DNA of 64,000 nucleotides from positions 1,399,815-1,463,814 of the forward strand of contig CAVTLG010000009.1 in NCBI GenBank assembly GCA_963735495.1. The letters are read 5' to 3'. The translations under genes were made by a program, and so were the position numbers. The stretch comes from CAVTLG01 sp963735495 (GTDB taxonomy: Bacteria > Chloroflexota > Ktedonobacteria > Ktedonobacterales > Ktedonobacteraceae). The notes below the pieces were generated by a model, which searched no databases, was not told where the DNA came from, and saw only the letters and a program-made list of their open reading frames with translations. Below, piece after piece: positions 43,654-53,163 of the stretch (position 1 is its first letter; the number at the start of each line of letters is the position of its first letter).

Positions 43654-46362
43654 CTAGCCACCTGTATCTTTGGGTAAAGATTGGAGCAAGCGTTTGACTT
43701 CCGCAGCCCTGGATTGTTGCTGGACAGCTTCGAATATAGCCAGACTTTCCTGGCCCAGACGGCGCGCTGCGCTCACATCTCCATGCGCAAAAGCGATCTG
43801 CGCCTGACCATATTTGGTTAATGCAATCAACTGCGGCTCCACAGGCGCAGCCTCGTGCAGAGCGAGCACTTCCCGAAACGTCTCGGCGGCAGCGTCCAGT
43901 TGCCGCGACGCGAGGCGGAACAGCCCCCAACAAACAAGAGCGGCAGCCGTGCCCCATGCTGCACCTTGCTGCCGCGCCAGCTCAAAGCCTTCCTGGTAGT
44001 AGGCATTCGCCTGAGCGTAATCCCCCTGAGACCCCACCGCCCCTGCCAGGCCCACCAGCAGATGGGGCATAATATTGAGATTTCTGGTTGTCCGCGCCAG
44101 TTCAACGCCTTCGCGCAGATATTGCTCGGCCTGCACATGTTTTCCCTGGAATGGGAACGTGAGCATAGTTCCCAGAGTGGCGAGCAGACGACACATCTCA
44201 TCCCGATGCCCGATACTACGTGCCAGATCCAACCCTTCCTGAAAGTAGGTCTCGGCTGGGGCATAATGTCCCAGCGACATTTCGATATTTCCGGCGACTT
44301 CCAGCAAACGGCTGACATGTTCGTAATGCCGCAGAGGTCGCGCCAGATGCAAGCCTTCCTGGCAATATTGGAGCGCCAGAGAGTAGTTGCTCTGCTCTCG
44401 CTGCACAGAAGCCAGATAGGTCAACAGCAGACACTCCTGATCTTGATAGCTGTGCTGCCGTGCCAGAGCCAGTCCCTCTTGATAGAGCGCCTCCGCCTGT
44501 ACATAGTTCGCCCTGTAATGGGCGATGCGGCCAAGATAGCAGAGCGATGAGCAGATACGCTCGTTGTCACCCATACGTCGAGCCAGTTGTAAGCCTTCCG
44601 TGAGAGAGTTCTGCGCCAGAGCATAGTCTCCACGACGATGGGCGATTGACCCCAGCGTGGAGAGCAATACGCCCTCAGCCTCCGGCAAGCTAAGCTGACG
44701 GGCAAGAAGCAGTCCCTGCTGGCAATACGCCTCGGCCTGCACATACTCCCCTTGCAATTCGGCAAAGCTCGCTAGAGGTTGCAGAATTGCCAACTGCCCT
44801 CTCTGATCTCCCTGCACAAGTGTGGCCTGTAAGGCTGCTTGCAGATACTGGGACGCAAGCAGATAACGTCCACGCACGCGCATGTAGGGGGCGATGGCGA
44901 GCGCGCCATCAATTAGCTCGTGGCTCATGGCCAGTTCGACAGAGAGATCGAGCGCAGCCTGGATGTTGCTGAATTCGACTTCCAACGCTTCATAATCCTG
45001 TTGATGGTCCAGGAGATAATGCAGCGCCGCGTCCACTAACCTGCGCTGGGCCGTTACGTTTTCACCCTGGACGCGGGCATAGTCAGCAATGGTCTGATGC
45101 AGGCAATAACGACCTGGACCACTGCTTTCGAGCAATCCAAAGTCCCAGAGTTCATCCAGAAACTCTACCGGTTCTCCACCCACTACCAGGGCCATATCCT
45201 CTGAAAAGCTATCGGGCTTGGGCGGAAATACAGCCAGGGCACAGAAAGCATTATGCGCCCTGACACTCAGTTGCTGATCGCTTACAGAGATCGAGGCACG
45301 CAAAGAGAGAGGAACATTTTCAGGCAGGCTGGGCGACCGTTCACGCAAGGTGGTCGGGATGCTCGTCAGTAGGCGTCGTTGGGCATCCAGTAACTGGCGC
45401 AACGCCGTTTGCAAACGCCGGGATTGGCCGGTGAAGGTCTGGGCTGCCAGATGCCGGCCCATCAGCGTCAAAGCCAGTGGCAGACCACCAACGGTGCGCA
45501 CCAGGGACCGCGCTTCTTTCATCTCGTGCTGCACGAGTTGGGGCACGAAGCGGGCCAGTAGCGCCAGGCTATCCGCTTCCTCCAGTTCGGGAACCATGAT
45601 CGCCCCCTCCTGAGCGAAGGCAAAAGCGACCTGGGGGAGGCGTGTGGTGAGGAGATGGGCACAATGGAGACCACCGACCTGGAACACCAGAGCGTCATCA
45701 ATACTCCAGGCATCGTCGATGACGAGCAACATGTGACGCGTGCCCATGGCAGCAGAGAGCGCTCGTGCCCAGGCATCCGGGCTGTTGACATCTTCCACTT
45801 GCGATGGTGCGATACCTACGAGTGTGGCCCAGTGGGTGATCTGGTTTAATACATTTGGTTGCGGTCCGAGCCGCGCCCATAAGACCCCATCGTAAAAGTG
45901 AGACTGGACCTGGAGATCAGTGCTCAACGCGACAGCTAGAGCCGTTTTGCCAATGCCGGGCAAGCCATTGAGAGCGGTCAAAGCTAATGTGTCGCCATCA
46001 AAGAGACGTTGCTTCACCTGAGATAACAGCTCTTCCCGACCCAACAGGAGATGGCTGTCAGGCAGAACTTCTGGCATGTTAGGATCGTGCTGGAAGGCCG
46101 GCGTTACCGGGGCTACTGCCACAAGTTGAGGTTGTTGGCTTTCTTCTTCGCTCGTCTCTTCTCCACCGTCAGGAGCGATACCCAGTTCCCGCGCATTTTT
46201 GCTGTAGAGAGCACAAAGCCGCTCGCGGTAGTAGGGGTAAGGAAGAGCCAGCCCTTGTTCCCAACGGCTCACTGTCCTGGTAGAAACGCTGAGGATCTCG
46301 GCCACTTTTGACTGAGACCACCCCCGTTGCTCTCGCTCTTTCTTCAGAAGATAGGTATTCAT
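43654..46362 (-). CDS. STAND-family transcriptional regulator: XRE HTH, NB-ARC ATPase, TPR repeats
   Basis: The 902-residue protein has an N-terminal helix-turn-helix (residues 1-60, SQSKVAEILSVSTRTVSRWEQG). An NB-ARC ATPase follows, with P-loop GLPGIGKT at 133-140, Walker B MLLVIDDAW and the GLPL motif GGLPLALTLMG. About ten tetratricopeptide repeats fill residues 480-870 (YVQAEAYCQQGLLLARQL type). STAND proteins are ATP-dependent switches. Large numbers of this HTH/NB-ARC/TPR form are typical of Ktedonobacteria and some actinomycetes. AAGGAG lies 7 bases before the ATG. The ligand and targets are unknown, and the neighbouring genes do not form an obvious operon with it. Confidence 0.93.
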   Translation of the reverse strand: MNTYLLKKEREQRGWSQSKVAEILSVSTRTVSRWEQGLALPYPYYRERLCALYSKNARELGIAPDGGEETSEEESQQPQLVAVAPVTPAFQHDPNMPEVLPDSHLLLGREELLSQVKQRLFDGDTLALTALNGLPGIGKTALAVALSTDLQVQSHFYDGVLWARLGPQPNVLNQITHWATLVGIAPSQVEDVNSPDAWARALSAAMGTRHMLLVIDDAWSIDDALVFQVGGLHCAHLLTTRLPQVAFAFAQEGAIMVPELEEADSLALLARFVPQLVQHEMKEARSLVRTVGGLPLALTLMGRHLAAQTFTGQSRRLQTALRQLLDAQRRLLTSIPTTLRERSPSLPENVPLSLRASISVSDQQLSVRAHNAFCALAVFPPKPDSFSEDMALVVGGEPVEFLDELWDFGLLESSGPGRYCLHQTIADYARVQGENVTAQRRLVDAALHYLLDHQQDYEALEVEFSNIQAALDLSVELAMSHELIDGALAIAPYMRVRGRYLLASQYLQAALQATLVQGDQRGQLAILQPLASFAELQGEYVQAEAYCQQGLLLARQLSLPEAEGVLLSTLGSIAHRRGDYALAQNSLTEGLQLARRMGDNERICSSLCYLGRIAHYRANYVQAEALYQEGLALARQHSYQDQECLLLTYLASVQREQSNYSLALQYCQEGLHLARPLRHYEHVSRLLEVAGNIEMSLGHYAPAETYFQEGLDLARSIGHRDEMCRLLATLGTMLTFPFQGKHVQAEQYLREGVELARTTRNLNIMPHLLVGLAGAVGSQGDYAQANAYYQEGFELARQQGAAWGTAAALVCWGLFRLASRQLDAAAETFREVLALHEAAPVEPQLIALTKYGQAQIAFAHGDVSAARRLGQESLAIFEAVQQQSRAAEVKRLLQSLPKDTGG

Positions 46363-46469
46363 AAGAGCACTCCTTGCGTATCTTTTTAAGTTTTCCCTAC
46401 TTCCCCCTTATTCTACCATATTTTCACACAAGAAATTTTAAGCTATCAATGACGCTGAGCACTCTCTTT

Positions 46470-46800
46470 TTACGCCTGTGTCCGAATCTCAACGATTAAT
46501 TCCAGCTCTACGGCTGCTCCAGCGGGTAGCTCAGCCACACCCAGTGCAGCACGAGCATGCTTACCTGTGTCGCCAAAGATCTCCTCCAGTAGAAGCGAGG
46601 CACCATTGATCACCTGAGGCTGAGCGACGAAACCCTCAGCAGAGGCCACGTAACCATTCAGTTTCACTACGCGGGTGATTGCATCTAAACTGCCCGTAAT
46701 GCTCCGTACCTCGGACAGACAATTGAGTAGCGCCAGGCGCGCGCCATACTGTCCCTGCTCATTTGCGATCTCCATCCTTGCACCGACATGCCCCCATTGG
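46470..46800 (-). pseudogene. RidA-family gene lacking its 5' end
   Basis: The 3' part of a RidA/YjgF deaminase gene, which in intact form hydrolyses reactive enamine/imine intermediates. The remaining sequence begins at GHVGARMEIANEQGQYGARLA and runs through VVKLNGYVASAEGF and PQVINGASLLLEEIFG to HARAALGVAELPAGAAVELELIVEI, a good match to the C-terminal two thirds. About 50 N-terminal residues are missing because a transposase remnant on the opposite strand begins at 46801. It follows the M20 peptidase gene on the same strand, a common neighbour of RidA. Confidence 0.85.
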
Positions 46801-47015
46801 CACGAACGCAAGAACTATGGTCCACATCTCTTTTTCTGCTATCAGATCCCTGACCTGCCACGGACCAACAATGATCTGGAGCAGTCCTTTGGTCAGGTGC
46901 GTTTTCATGAACGGCGAGCGACCGGACGAAAAGGCGCACTTCCCGGCCTGGTTGTGCATGGAGCGGTGCGCGTGCAGGCAGCACTGGCAACTCGCAAGAA
47001 AACGTTCACGGCAAC
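46801..47015 (+). mobile_element. Transposase 3'-end remnant
   Basis: The plus strand encodes HERKNYGPHLFFCYQIPDLP and then TNNDLEQSFGQVRFHERRATGRK, ending around LVVHGAVRVQAALATR. This is the C-terminal part of a DDE transposase type common in Ktedonobacteria (the N-D-L-E-Q and H-E-R-R-x-T-G-R-K pattern). Everything before it is missing. It truncates ridA on the left and abuts the end of the M20 peptidase gene on the right. Confidence 0.7.
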
Positions 47016-47024
47016 AGAACGCTC

Positions 47025-48230
47025 TCACCATCTCACCCTCTCTGTGCCGTACCTTTTTGCCAAGTGGTAATAAAAGTGAATTGAAGCTATATAGGCATCA
47101 GCGTTGATAAATTCATCCGGCTGATGAGCTAAACGATCGTCACCTGGCCCATAAATTAAGGTTGGGATCTGACGGGGGACGCTCAGAACTGAAGCATCTG
47201 TATAGAAGTTGGGGGCGCGTATGATCGGCTGACGACCCATAATGTCTCGATAGACCTGCTGAGCCAGGACCATCAATGGTGCCTCTGTTGGAGTCGAAAC
47301 AGGGGGCCTGTCATTGAGGATTTCCATCTCAGCACGAAATCCAGGGAGATGTTGGGTGAGTTCGGCTATTACCTGCTTGACCTGGCGGATTACGAAGTCA
47401 TGGTCCAAGCCCGGAACTGTGCGAATATCGAAGGTTGCCTGAGCTCGATCGGGAATCACATTGGTTTGAATCCCCCCAGAAAGGGTGGTCAAGGTCAATG
47501 TGGGTGGCTTGAGCAGAGCATGGGAAGGAGCCACTAAGGCAACGTGTTTTTCGATGTGATCCACCAGGGTGATCAAATGTTTGACAGCATTCACGCCTTG
47601 TTCTGGTGTTGAGCCATGAGCCGTGCGTCCGTAGGTAGACAACCGTAAGTAGAGGGCTCCCTTATGGGCAGGTCCCAAATCGCCATTTGTGGGCTCTCCC
47701 ACGATCACCGCTCCAACACTCTCCATTTTCCCCTCCTCCAGGAAAACACAGGCTCCGACTTGATCTACCTCTTCTCCTACGGTTCCGAGAAAGATGACAT
47801 CGCAAGCAAGTTCGGTGGACGAACGTGCGAGGGCTTCCAGGGCGAGTACTATGGCTGCCACCCCCGCCTTCATATCTGCTGCTCCACGTCCATAGATCTT
47901 CTCATCGACCATCTCAGCAGCAAATGGGTCGTGCACCCAATTGGAAAGTTCACCAGGGGAAACCGTGTCGAGGTGCCCTGTGAATAACAATGCTGGAAGC
48001 GTTTTTCGCTTCGAGCCAAAGACAATTTCTACGTTCGAGCGACCTGGGGCGATTGAGACCAGCCTGACGTTGCACCCAGGAACGTTTGCGAAGTGGGTTG
48101 CAATGAAGTGCGCTATCTGCTCCTCATTACCCGGCGGATTGACAGAATTCAAACGAATAAGCTGTTGTAGGAAGATCACTGCTTGCTCTGGTTCCACAAC
48201 CAGTTCTCCCTTCCCAACATGGAAGCTCAC
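47025..48230 (-). CDS. M20-family metallopeptidase (ArgE/DapE type)
   Basis: This 401-residue di-zinc aminoacyl amidase/deacylase has metal ligands visible in FTGHLDTVSPGE (His, with the Asp two on), YGRGAADMKAG (Asp) and LGTVGEEVDQVGA (catalytic Glu and metal Glu), and an IVGEPTN segment. The lid domain contains YGRTAHGSTPEQGVNA. It starts at GTG 48230 with GAAGGAGA 8 bases upstream. The last residues adjoin the transposase remnant and may be slightly altered. Neighbouring ridA, lactonase and D-amino acid genes suggest amino acid catabolism or deacylation. The precise substrate is unknown. Confidence 0.92.
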   Translation of the reverse strand: MSFHVGKGELVVEPEQAVIFLQQLIRLNSVNPPGNEEQIAHFIATHFANVPGCNVRLVSIAPGRSNVEIVFGSKRKTLPALLFTGHLDTVSPGELSNWVHDPFAAEMVDEKIYGRGAADMKAGVAAIVLALEALARSSTELACDVIFLGTVGEEVDQVGACVFLEEGKMESVGAVIVGEPTNGDLGPAHKGALYLRLSTYGRTAHGSTPEQGVNAVKHLITLVDHIEKHVALVAPSHALLKPPTLTLTTLSGGIQTNVIPDRAQATFDIRTVPGLDHDFVIRQVKQVIAELTQHLPGFRAEMEILNDRPPVSTPTEAPLMVLAQQVYRDIMGRQPIIRAPNFYTDASVLSVPRQIPTLIYGPGDDRLAHQPDEFINADAYIASIHFYYHLAKRYGTERVRW

Positions 48231-48443
48231 GGTTTTTTCTCCTTCAGCAGATCAAGTAACGACCATAGATTTGAGTCGTTCCCCTGCACATATTTTATCA
48301 CTCTTTTGACGTTCAGTTCCTATCAGATGCTAGCCAAGATGAGTTTACGATCCTAGAAAAAAAGAACTGACCGAGCAGCAGAGACAGCCGATGGTGTATC
48401 ATAAAATAAGCAAAGCAGGGGCAACTCGAACAAGGAGAAATTG

Positions 48444-49523
48444 ATGAGCCAATCACAACAGGTGTTGTATCTTGGCAGCTACGCCGCCACCGACCAACCT
48501 GGCATTTACATATTTACTTGCGATAACGTTACTGGCGCATTGACGGCATGTGGAGCGTTTACCGGCATTACTAACCCCTCGTTCCTGGTCGTTCATCCTC
48601 ACGGGCCCTGGCTGTACGCGGTGAGCGAGACGGAGCAGCAGCAGGACGGTACAGGTGCGGCTGGGAGCGTGGGAGCATTTCGCCGGACACGTGAGCCAGG
48701 GACCCTGGAACCACTGAATTCTCAGGCCAGCGGAGGAGACTTGCCCTGCCACCTCACACTAGACGCCACTGGACAATGGGTGCTCGTCTCCAACTATGGC
48801 TCTGGTAGCCTGGGAGTGCTACCAATTCTGGCAGACGGTGCGCTGGGAGAGATGACCGATCTGGTTCAGCACCAGGGTCGCGGCCCGGTTCCCGGTCGCC
48901 AGGAGGGTCCACACGCACACTCAACGATCTTCACGCCTGACCAGCGCTTTGTGATTGTCGCAGACCTGGGGATAGATGCGTTGCGCATGTATACGTTTGA
49001 TCCGCCAGGACGCTTACATGCACACGCACAGATCAACGCCCGACCCGGCGCGGGTCCCCGGCACATGGCCTTTCATCCGAACCAGCGGTATCTGTTTGTG
49101 GCCAATGAACTCGATAATACTGTGGCTGTATATGACTATGATGCGACAGGTGGCACATTGCGTGAACGACAGATCATAGATACGCTCCCACCAGGCGTAG
49201 CGGAGAATATCGTTGCCGATATCCATGTCTCGCCAGCAGGCGACCGTGTATATGTCTCCAATCGCGGACATGAGAGTATCACGATGTTTAAGGTCGCAGC
49301 AAATGGACAGTTGGAACGCAGCGCTGTCCGCTCATGTGGTGGTCGCTGGCCACGTAACTTCGCGCTGACACCCGACAATCGTTTCCTCCTGGTAGCGAAT
49401 CAGTATAGCGACCAACTAGTAGTGTTGCCCACACAGCAGAATCTGGACACATCTGACGGGTCTGTCGCGCATGCCGCTGTTAAAGCAATCACATGTGTCT
49501 GCCTCGTAGCACCCGACGCGTGA
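48444..49523 (+). CDS. Lactonase family protein (6-phosphogluconolactonase / YbhE-like)
   Basis: This is a 359-residue seven-bladed beta-propeller of the YbhE/carboxy-muconate-cyclase-like family. It begins LYLGSYAATDQPGIYIFTCD and contains GPHAHSTIFTPDQRFVIVADLGIDALRMY and the repeated blade pattern PGAGPRHMAFHPNQRYLFVANELDNTVAVY. Family members hydrolyse 6-phosphogluconolactone or related sugar lactones. AAGGAG lies 6 bases before ATG 48444; a TTG directly before it is not the start. The last 30 residues are unlike the usual end and may mark a small truncation. The gene follows M20 divergently and precedes the D-aminoacylase remnant on the same strand. Confidence 0.88.
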   Translation: MSQSQQVLYLGSYAATDQPGIYIFTCDNVTGALTACGAFTGITNPSFLVVHPHGPWLYAVSETEQQQDGTGAAGSVGAFRRTREPGTLEPLNSQASGGDLPCHLTLDATGQWVLVSNYGSGSLGVLPILADGALGEMTDLVQHQGRGPVPGRQEGPHAHSTIFTPDQRFVIVADLGIDALRMYTFDPPGRLHAHAQINARPGAGPRHMAFHPNQRYLFVANELDNTVAVYDYDATGGTLRERQIIDTLPPGVAENIVADIHVSPAGDRVYVSNRGHESITMFKVAANGQLERSAVRSCGGRWPRNFALTPDNRFLLVANQYSDQLVVLPTQQNLDTSDGSVAHAAVKAITCVCLVAPDA

Positions 49524-49556
49524 GTCACAACATTCCCGAGTAGGAAGTGAAATTTC

Positions 49557-50263
49557 ATGTACGATCTTGTGCTGCGCAATACGCGCATCATCGATGGGAC
49601 CGGTAGGTCCGCGTTCAGCGCTGATGTGGGCATTGTTGACACGCATATCGTTGCTATAAATAGCACACTTCCGAGCGATGAAGCACAACAGGTTATCAAC
49701 GCGCAAGGTATGACCGTCGCACCCGGTTTCATCGACGCGCACACACACGATGACCTGATGGTGCTGAGAAAATCGACGGTGCTGCCCAAAGTACAGCAGG
49801 GCATCACCACGCTGGTCATCGGCAACTGTGGTTTTGGCTTAGCACCTATGGCCTCTGCCCATGCAGAGGCCATGCAGAGCTACGCTGCGGCAGTGCTTGG
49901 CGAAGATGAGCAACACTGGGACTGGCCAACACTGGGAGCATTTCTTCAGACCTTGCGCACAGTACCCCTGGGACAGCTCGTGTGCGCGCTACTAGGTCAT
50001 ACGGTATTGCGCGTTGCAGTCATGGGCTTTGAGCCACGTGCGGCTAGCGAACAGGAGATTGTCCAACAGGAGGCACTGCTAGCGGAAGCGATGCAAAGCG
50101 GCGCAGCAGGCCTATCGTTAGGTCTGATGTATGCACCCGGCATCTAGCCACCTATGCCCACCCTCAGGTGTATCCGCAGGACATCGCAGCAGTCATCGTG
50201 GCAGGTCAGCCAGTGCTCCTCGATGGGCAACTTCAGACGCATATGCCTGGTCGATTGATCGAA
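49557..50263 (+). pseudogene. D-aminoacylase (N-acyl-D-amino acid deacylase) gene with internal deletion
   Basis: The N-terminal 196 residues are a clear amidohydrolase of the D-aminoacylase type: MYDLVLRNTRIIDGTGRSAF, the metal-binding PGFIDAHTHDD, and QQGITTLVIGNCGFGLAP. The frame stops at 50147. The far C-terminus then appears at once in another frame (ATYAHPQVYPQDIAAVIVAG to MPGRLI, 50150-50259). Some 270 residues between them, including the catalytic Asp and metal His region, are gone. The gene cannot be active. Intact members release D-amino acids from N-acyl forms in the cytosol. The end runs directly into a second fragment, the D-threonine aldolase-like gene. Confidence 0.85.
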
Positions 50264-50756
50264 TTCAAGGCAACTGCACCGGATCAGTGTTGGTTCAACT
50301 CCCACCAGCTCTTCTGCGGCCCTCGTGCCGGGTATCACCGAGGTAAGGCCAGGGACCTACGTCTTCTTTGATCGCATGACAACGAGAGCTGGCGTCAGCT
50401 CCTTTGATGAAATTGCGCTCTCTATTCTAACCACCGTTATCAGCCGCCCGACAGAGGATCTCGCCATCATCGATGCTGGCTCTAAAACGTTTTGCGGCGA
50501 CGTGGTTCCTGCTAGCGTAGAGCTGGAAGGCTATGGCGTCACCACTGATAGACACCAGAACGTGGTCGAGCGCATGAGCGAGGAACATGGCATCGTCCGC
50601 CTCGCAGCGGGTTGCAATCCCCAGATAGGTGACAAGATCACCTTTTTCCCTAATCATGTCTGTACGAGCGTCAACCTCTCAGACGAGATTGTGGTCATGC
50701 AAAATGGCATCGTGAAAGAGGTATGGCAGGTGGCAGCCCGTGGTCAACGCCAGTAG
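50264..50756 (+). pseudogene. D-threonine aldolase / D-serine dehydratase-like gene, C-terminal part only
   Basis: From about 50283 the frame reads SVGSTPTSSSAALVPGITEV and RPGTYVFFDRMTTRAGVSS and continues to the natural end at 50756. This is the C-terminal half of the alanine-racemase-fold PLP family that includes D-threonine aldolase and Dsd1. The zinc site His-x-Cys is present in FPNHVCTSVNLSD. The N-terminal barrel with the PLP lysine is missing, deleted together with the end of the D-aminoacylase gene. In intact clusters the two enzymes act in sequence on D-amino acids. Confidence 0.82.
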
Positions 50757-50810
50757 CGCACGACCTTGATCCACATTGGGGAGAAACTTTTTTCAGAGAG
50801 GAGTCTATGT

Positions 50811-51575
50811 ATGGAGCAGCCTGTAACGGGACAGGTCGCGATTGTCACCGGAGCTGGACAGGGCATTGGACGCGCTATTGCTCACCGTTTGAGCCAGGAT
50901 GGGATGAAACTTGTCCTGGTCGATTTGCAAGGCGATGCTGTTGCCAGGGTCGCCGACGAGATCCAGACGAGCAACGGCACTGCTATTGCGCTCCCCCTGA
51001 ATATGCTGCGGGCAGACGACCGCCAGCACATGATTGACACTGCCCTTTCCACCTTTCATCGCCTGGACGCACTCGTGAACAACGCGGGAGTCCAGCGCAT
51101 CGCCCAGCCACTTGAGGTCGACGAAGAGCACTGGGACATGGTTATGAACGTCAACGCGAAAGCCGTCTGTCTATTTTTCTTGCCAACTTGCTCTCCAACA
51201 CATGATCAGTCAGCGCAGCGGGCGCATCGTCAACCTGGGTTCCATCGCCGGGAAGATGGCCAGCACCACCTATCACCCAATCTATAATATCAGTAAAGCG
51301 GCGGTTCTGGCGATGACGAAAACGTTGGCTCTCTATAGCGCCGAATATGGTGTACGTGTCAACGCGGTCTGTCCTGGCATGATCGAGACACCTATGCAGG
51401 ATGCCGTAGACCTACAAACCGCCCGTGCCACCGGGCAGACGCCCGCCGAGATACGTGCCTCACGCACGGCGCGCGTTCCTCTGGGCTATATGGGCGAGGG
51501 CGCTGATGTCGCAGCGACCGTCTCGTTCCTGCTCAGCCCGGACTCGCGCTATCTCACCGGGCAGGCGCTGAGAGT
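50811..51575 (+). pseudogene. Short-chain dehydrogenase/reductase gene, frameshifted and 3'-truncated
   Basis: ATG 50811 has AGAGAGGAG 7 bases upstream. The NAD(P) motif TGAGQGIG and the LVNNAG strand are in the first frame, which runs out near 51185. The catalytic YxxxK region (YHPIYNISKAA) and NAVCPGMIETPM are in the next frame from about 51200. Removing one T near 51188 (in CAACTTGCTC) restores a continuous protein. The end is cut after DSRYLTGQALRV, just before the usual DGG ending, where sequence of the opposing MOSC gene begins. The substrate is unknown. Confidence 0.85.
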
Positions 51576-51846
51576 GTGCAACGGACACGCACGAATCACA
51601 ATATTCCGCCGTCCACTCGGTTCCGTCACGATCCCTGGCTGCAAGGCATTGAGTGCTTCCAGCGCCTCTTGTTCAACCAGAGTCACTTCATACGGCGTTT
51701 TTGCACCGAGCAGAGGAAGCTTGGGGCGTGTATAGTAACGGTCGCCTTCGATCCCTTTTCCAGGTACCAGATGCGCTACAGGGAGAGAAATCATTGGGGC
51801 ATGTGCTTATGGCGCACGTATGAAGTGAGACGACGATGCCTGACAT
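51576..51846 (-). pseudogene. MOSC-domain protein gene, 5' part only and frameshifted
   Basis: On the minus strand ATG 51846 (AAAGGG upstream) reads MSGIVVSLHTCAISTCP. One base later in phase, from 51794, it continues MISLPVAHLVPGKGIEGDRYY and on to LEALNALQPGIVTEPSGRRNIVI, the N-terminal half of a MOSC domain. One extra C in the CCCC run near 51800 explains the shift. The second half, with the conserved Cys, is missing and the gene collides with the truncated SDR gene at about 51575. MOSC proteins handle sulfur or molybdenum cofactor chemistry. Confidence 0.75.
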
Positions 51847-52043
51847 AAGAATCCCTTTCTTCCTGCCGGATAGTCAAGTGCATGTGCTAGACCTCTTTAC
51901 CTGTTAAGTATACGCGAAGCATGAGCACCTGTCCACCCCATCGCGGTTATGAAACGTAGCGGAAGATCAGACAGCAAGAAGCATGGAAAAGAACACAACA
52001 GAATATCTTCATAGATTGTATGTGATGCGCACATATGCTATGG

Positions 52044-52292
52044 TCATACCAGGCGGTCACTGGAATCGTCCAGGCTGGGTATCAGTAGAACCAGGGCTTG
52101 TTCAAACCAGGTACGCACCTGTTCTCTGGTCAGAAGTTGCATTTCATGCCAACGAGCTAAGGGATAGTGGGTTAACAGATCAGCTACCATTTGCTCCTGA
52201 TTGAAGGTTTGTGGACAAAACTGCTCTGAGTGGACCAATGCTCCCAGAGAGGTAAACAAGAAGAACCGGGTTTCTATCTCTATCCTGGACAT
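52044..52292 (-). CDS. Hypothetical protein, 82 residues
   Basis: Not recognised. It is a small soluble protein with a Phe-rich start (IEIETRFFLFTSLGALVHSEQF) and helices MVADLLTHYPLARWHEM and VRTWFEQALVLL. It begins 3 bases after the upstream hypothetical gene ends, so the two form a pair. It has the look of a short adaptor, but no function is claimed. The roughly 200 bases on its left, up to the MOSC fragment, are empty. Confidence 0.55.
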   Translation of the reverse strand: MSRIEIETRFFLFTSLGALVHSEQFCPQTFNQEQMVADLLTHYPLARWHEMQLLTREQVRTWFEQALVLLIPSLDDSSDRLV

Positions 52293-52295
52293 TAT

Positions 52296-52625
52296 TCACC
52301 CTGCTTCCTTTCTTCCCAGGATTTGCCAGTCGTCGCTGTCGGGGGTAAGGAGGTGCTGGTACACTGCGGGTAAACAGTGCGCAACGCTCTCCAGTGCGGC
52401 GAGGGTGCCGCAGGCCACGACCCAGGAGCCATCAACCTCTCTCAGTACACCGTTGAGATAGAGGACACCACCACCCTGATCGGGGATCATCCAGCGCCGC
52501 CTGCTGCGACACTGGACCAGGACTCGCAGTCTCTGCACTCCCAGTTCTACAAAGATGCGTTGTGCGCCAACCACACGATAGGCACCGTACTCCTGGCCTG
52601 ACTCAACAGCCTGCGCGAGATTCAA
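52296..52625 (-). CDS. Hypothetical protein, about 109 residues
   Basis: Not recognised. The start was set at TTG 52625 because AGGAGGGAG, a near-perfect ribosome site, lies 6 bases before it. The open frame extends to a TTG at 52688 without a comparable site. The product is mainly beta with Arg-rich turns (VVGAQRIFVELGVQRLRVLVQCRSRRRW, GGGVLYLNGVLREVDGSWVVACGTLAALE). It is followed at 3 bases by the 82-residue gene. Confidence 0.6.
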   Translation of the reverse strand: MNLAQAVESGQEYGAYRVVGAQRIFVELGVQRLRVLVQCRSRRRWMIPDQGGGVLYLNGVLREVDGSWVVACGTLAALESVAHCLPAVYQHLLTPDSDDWQILGRKEAG

Positions 52626-53010
52626 GAGACACTCCCTCCTAAAAGAAGCAAACACCTGAACGGCAATAGGTGAGGACTGCTCTGCCAACGATCAAAAAGA
52701 TGGTCCTCTCAGCTACCGCCTTCTTTCCAAAGAAGCTTCAGTCCGAAGCCTCTTCGATCAGAGAAACAACAACGCTTCATGATATGTGGTCAGGCAAAAA
52801 AAGCAGTGGATGTGCCAATGGAGCCTTCCTGGTCCATCCAGATGATGGTCACCGCCAGGACGACGAAGCATGTTGAAGTCCACTGGCGATGACACTCACT
52901 CAATTACAGAGTACTCACTAATTGAGTATAGACAAAAAAGGTCGATCCGTCAAGATTATGCTGCCTGGATTCCTGGTGCAGACCTGAAGGATAGTACACC
53001 CTGGCATACA
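52626..53010. other. Non-coding stretch upstream of the two small hypothetical genes
   Basis: About 385 bases without a credible gene. A+T-rich parts near 52700-52790 may hold the promoter of the leftward pair. A block around 52895-52930 contains two close copies of ACTCA.T.A (CACTCAATTACAGAGTACTCACTAATTGAG), a weak inverted arrangement CTCAATTA/TAATTGAG at 52898-52927. Confidence 0.45.
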
Positions 53011-53060
53011 AAGAAACGAGAGGGCCGTATCTCGGGCTCTCCCGTTTCTTCCTTTCTTTT
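53011..53060. terminator. Hairpin with T-rich tail right of the GH54 gene stop
   Basis: AAGAAACG..AGAG (53011-53022) pairs with CTCT..CGTTTCTT (53037-53050), followed by CCTTTCTTTT. It lies 100 bases beyond the GH54 stop on the leftward transcript and could serve either direction. Confidence 0.55.
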
Positions 53061-53163
53061 GTGACTACTCATACTCATCTGCGTTCAAATATGCAGTGTA
53101 ATTCAGCTCTCCTCTTGCGTTGTTAAGCGTCGAGGATGTTGCATAGCAGAGCGCAAGTTCGTA

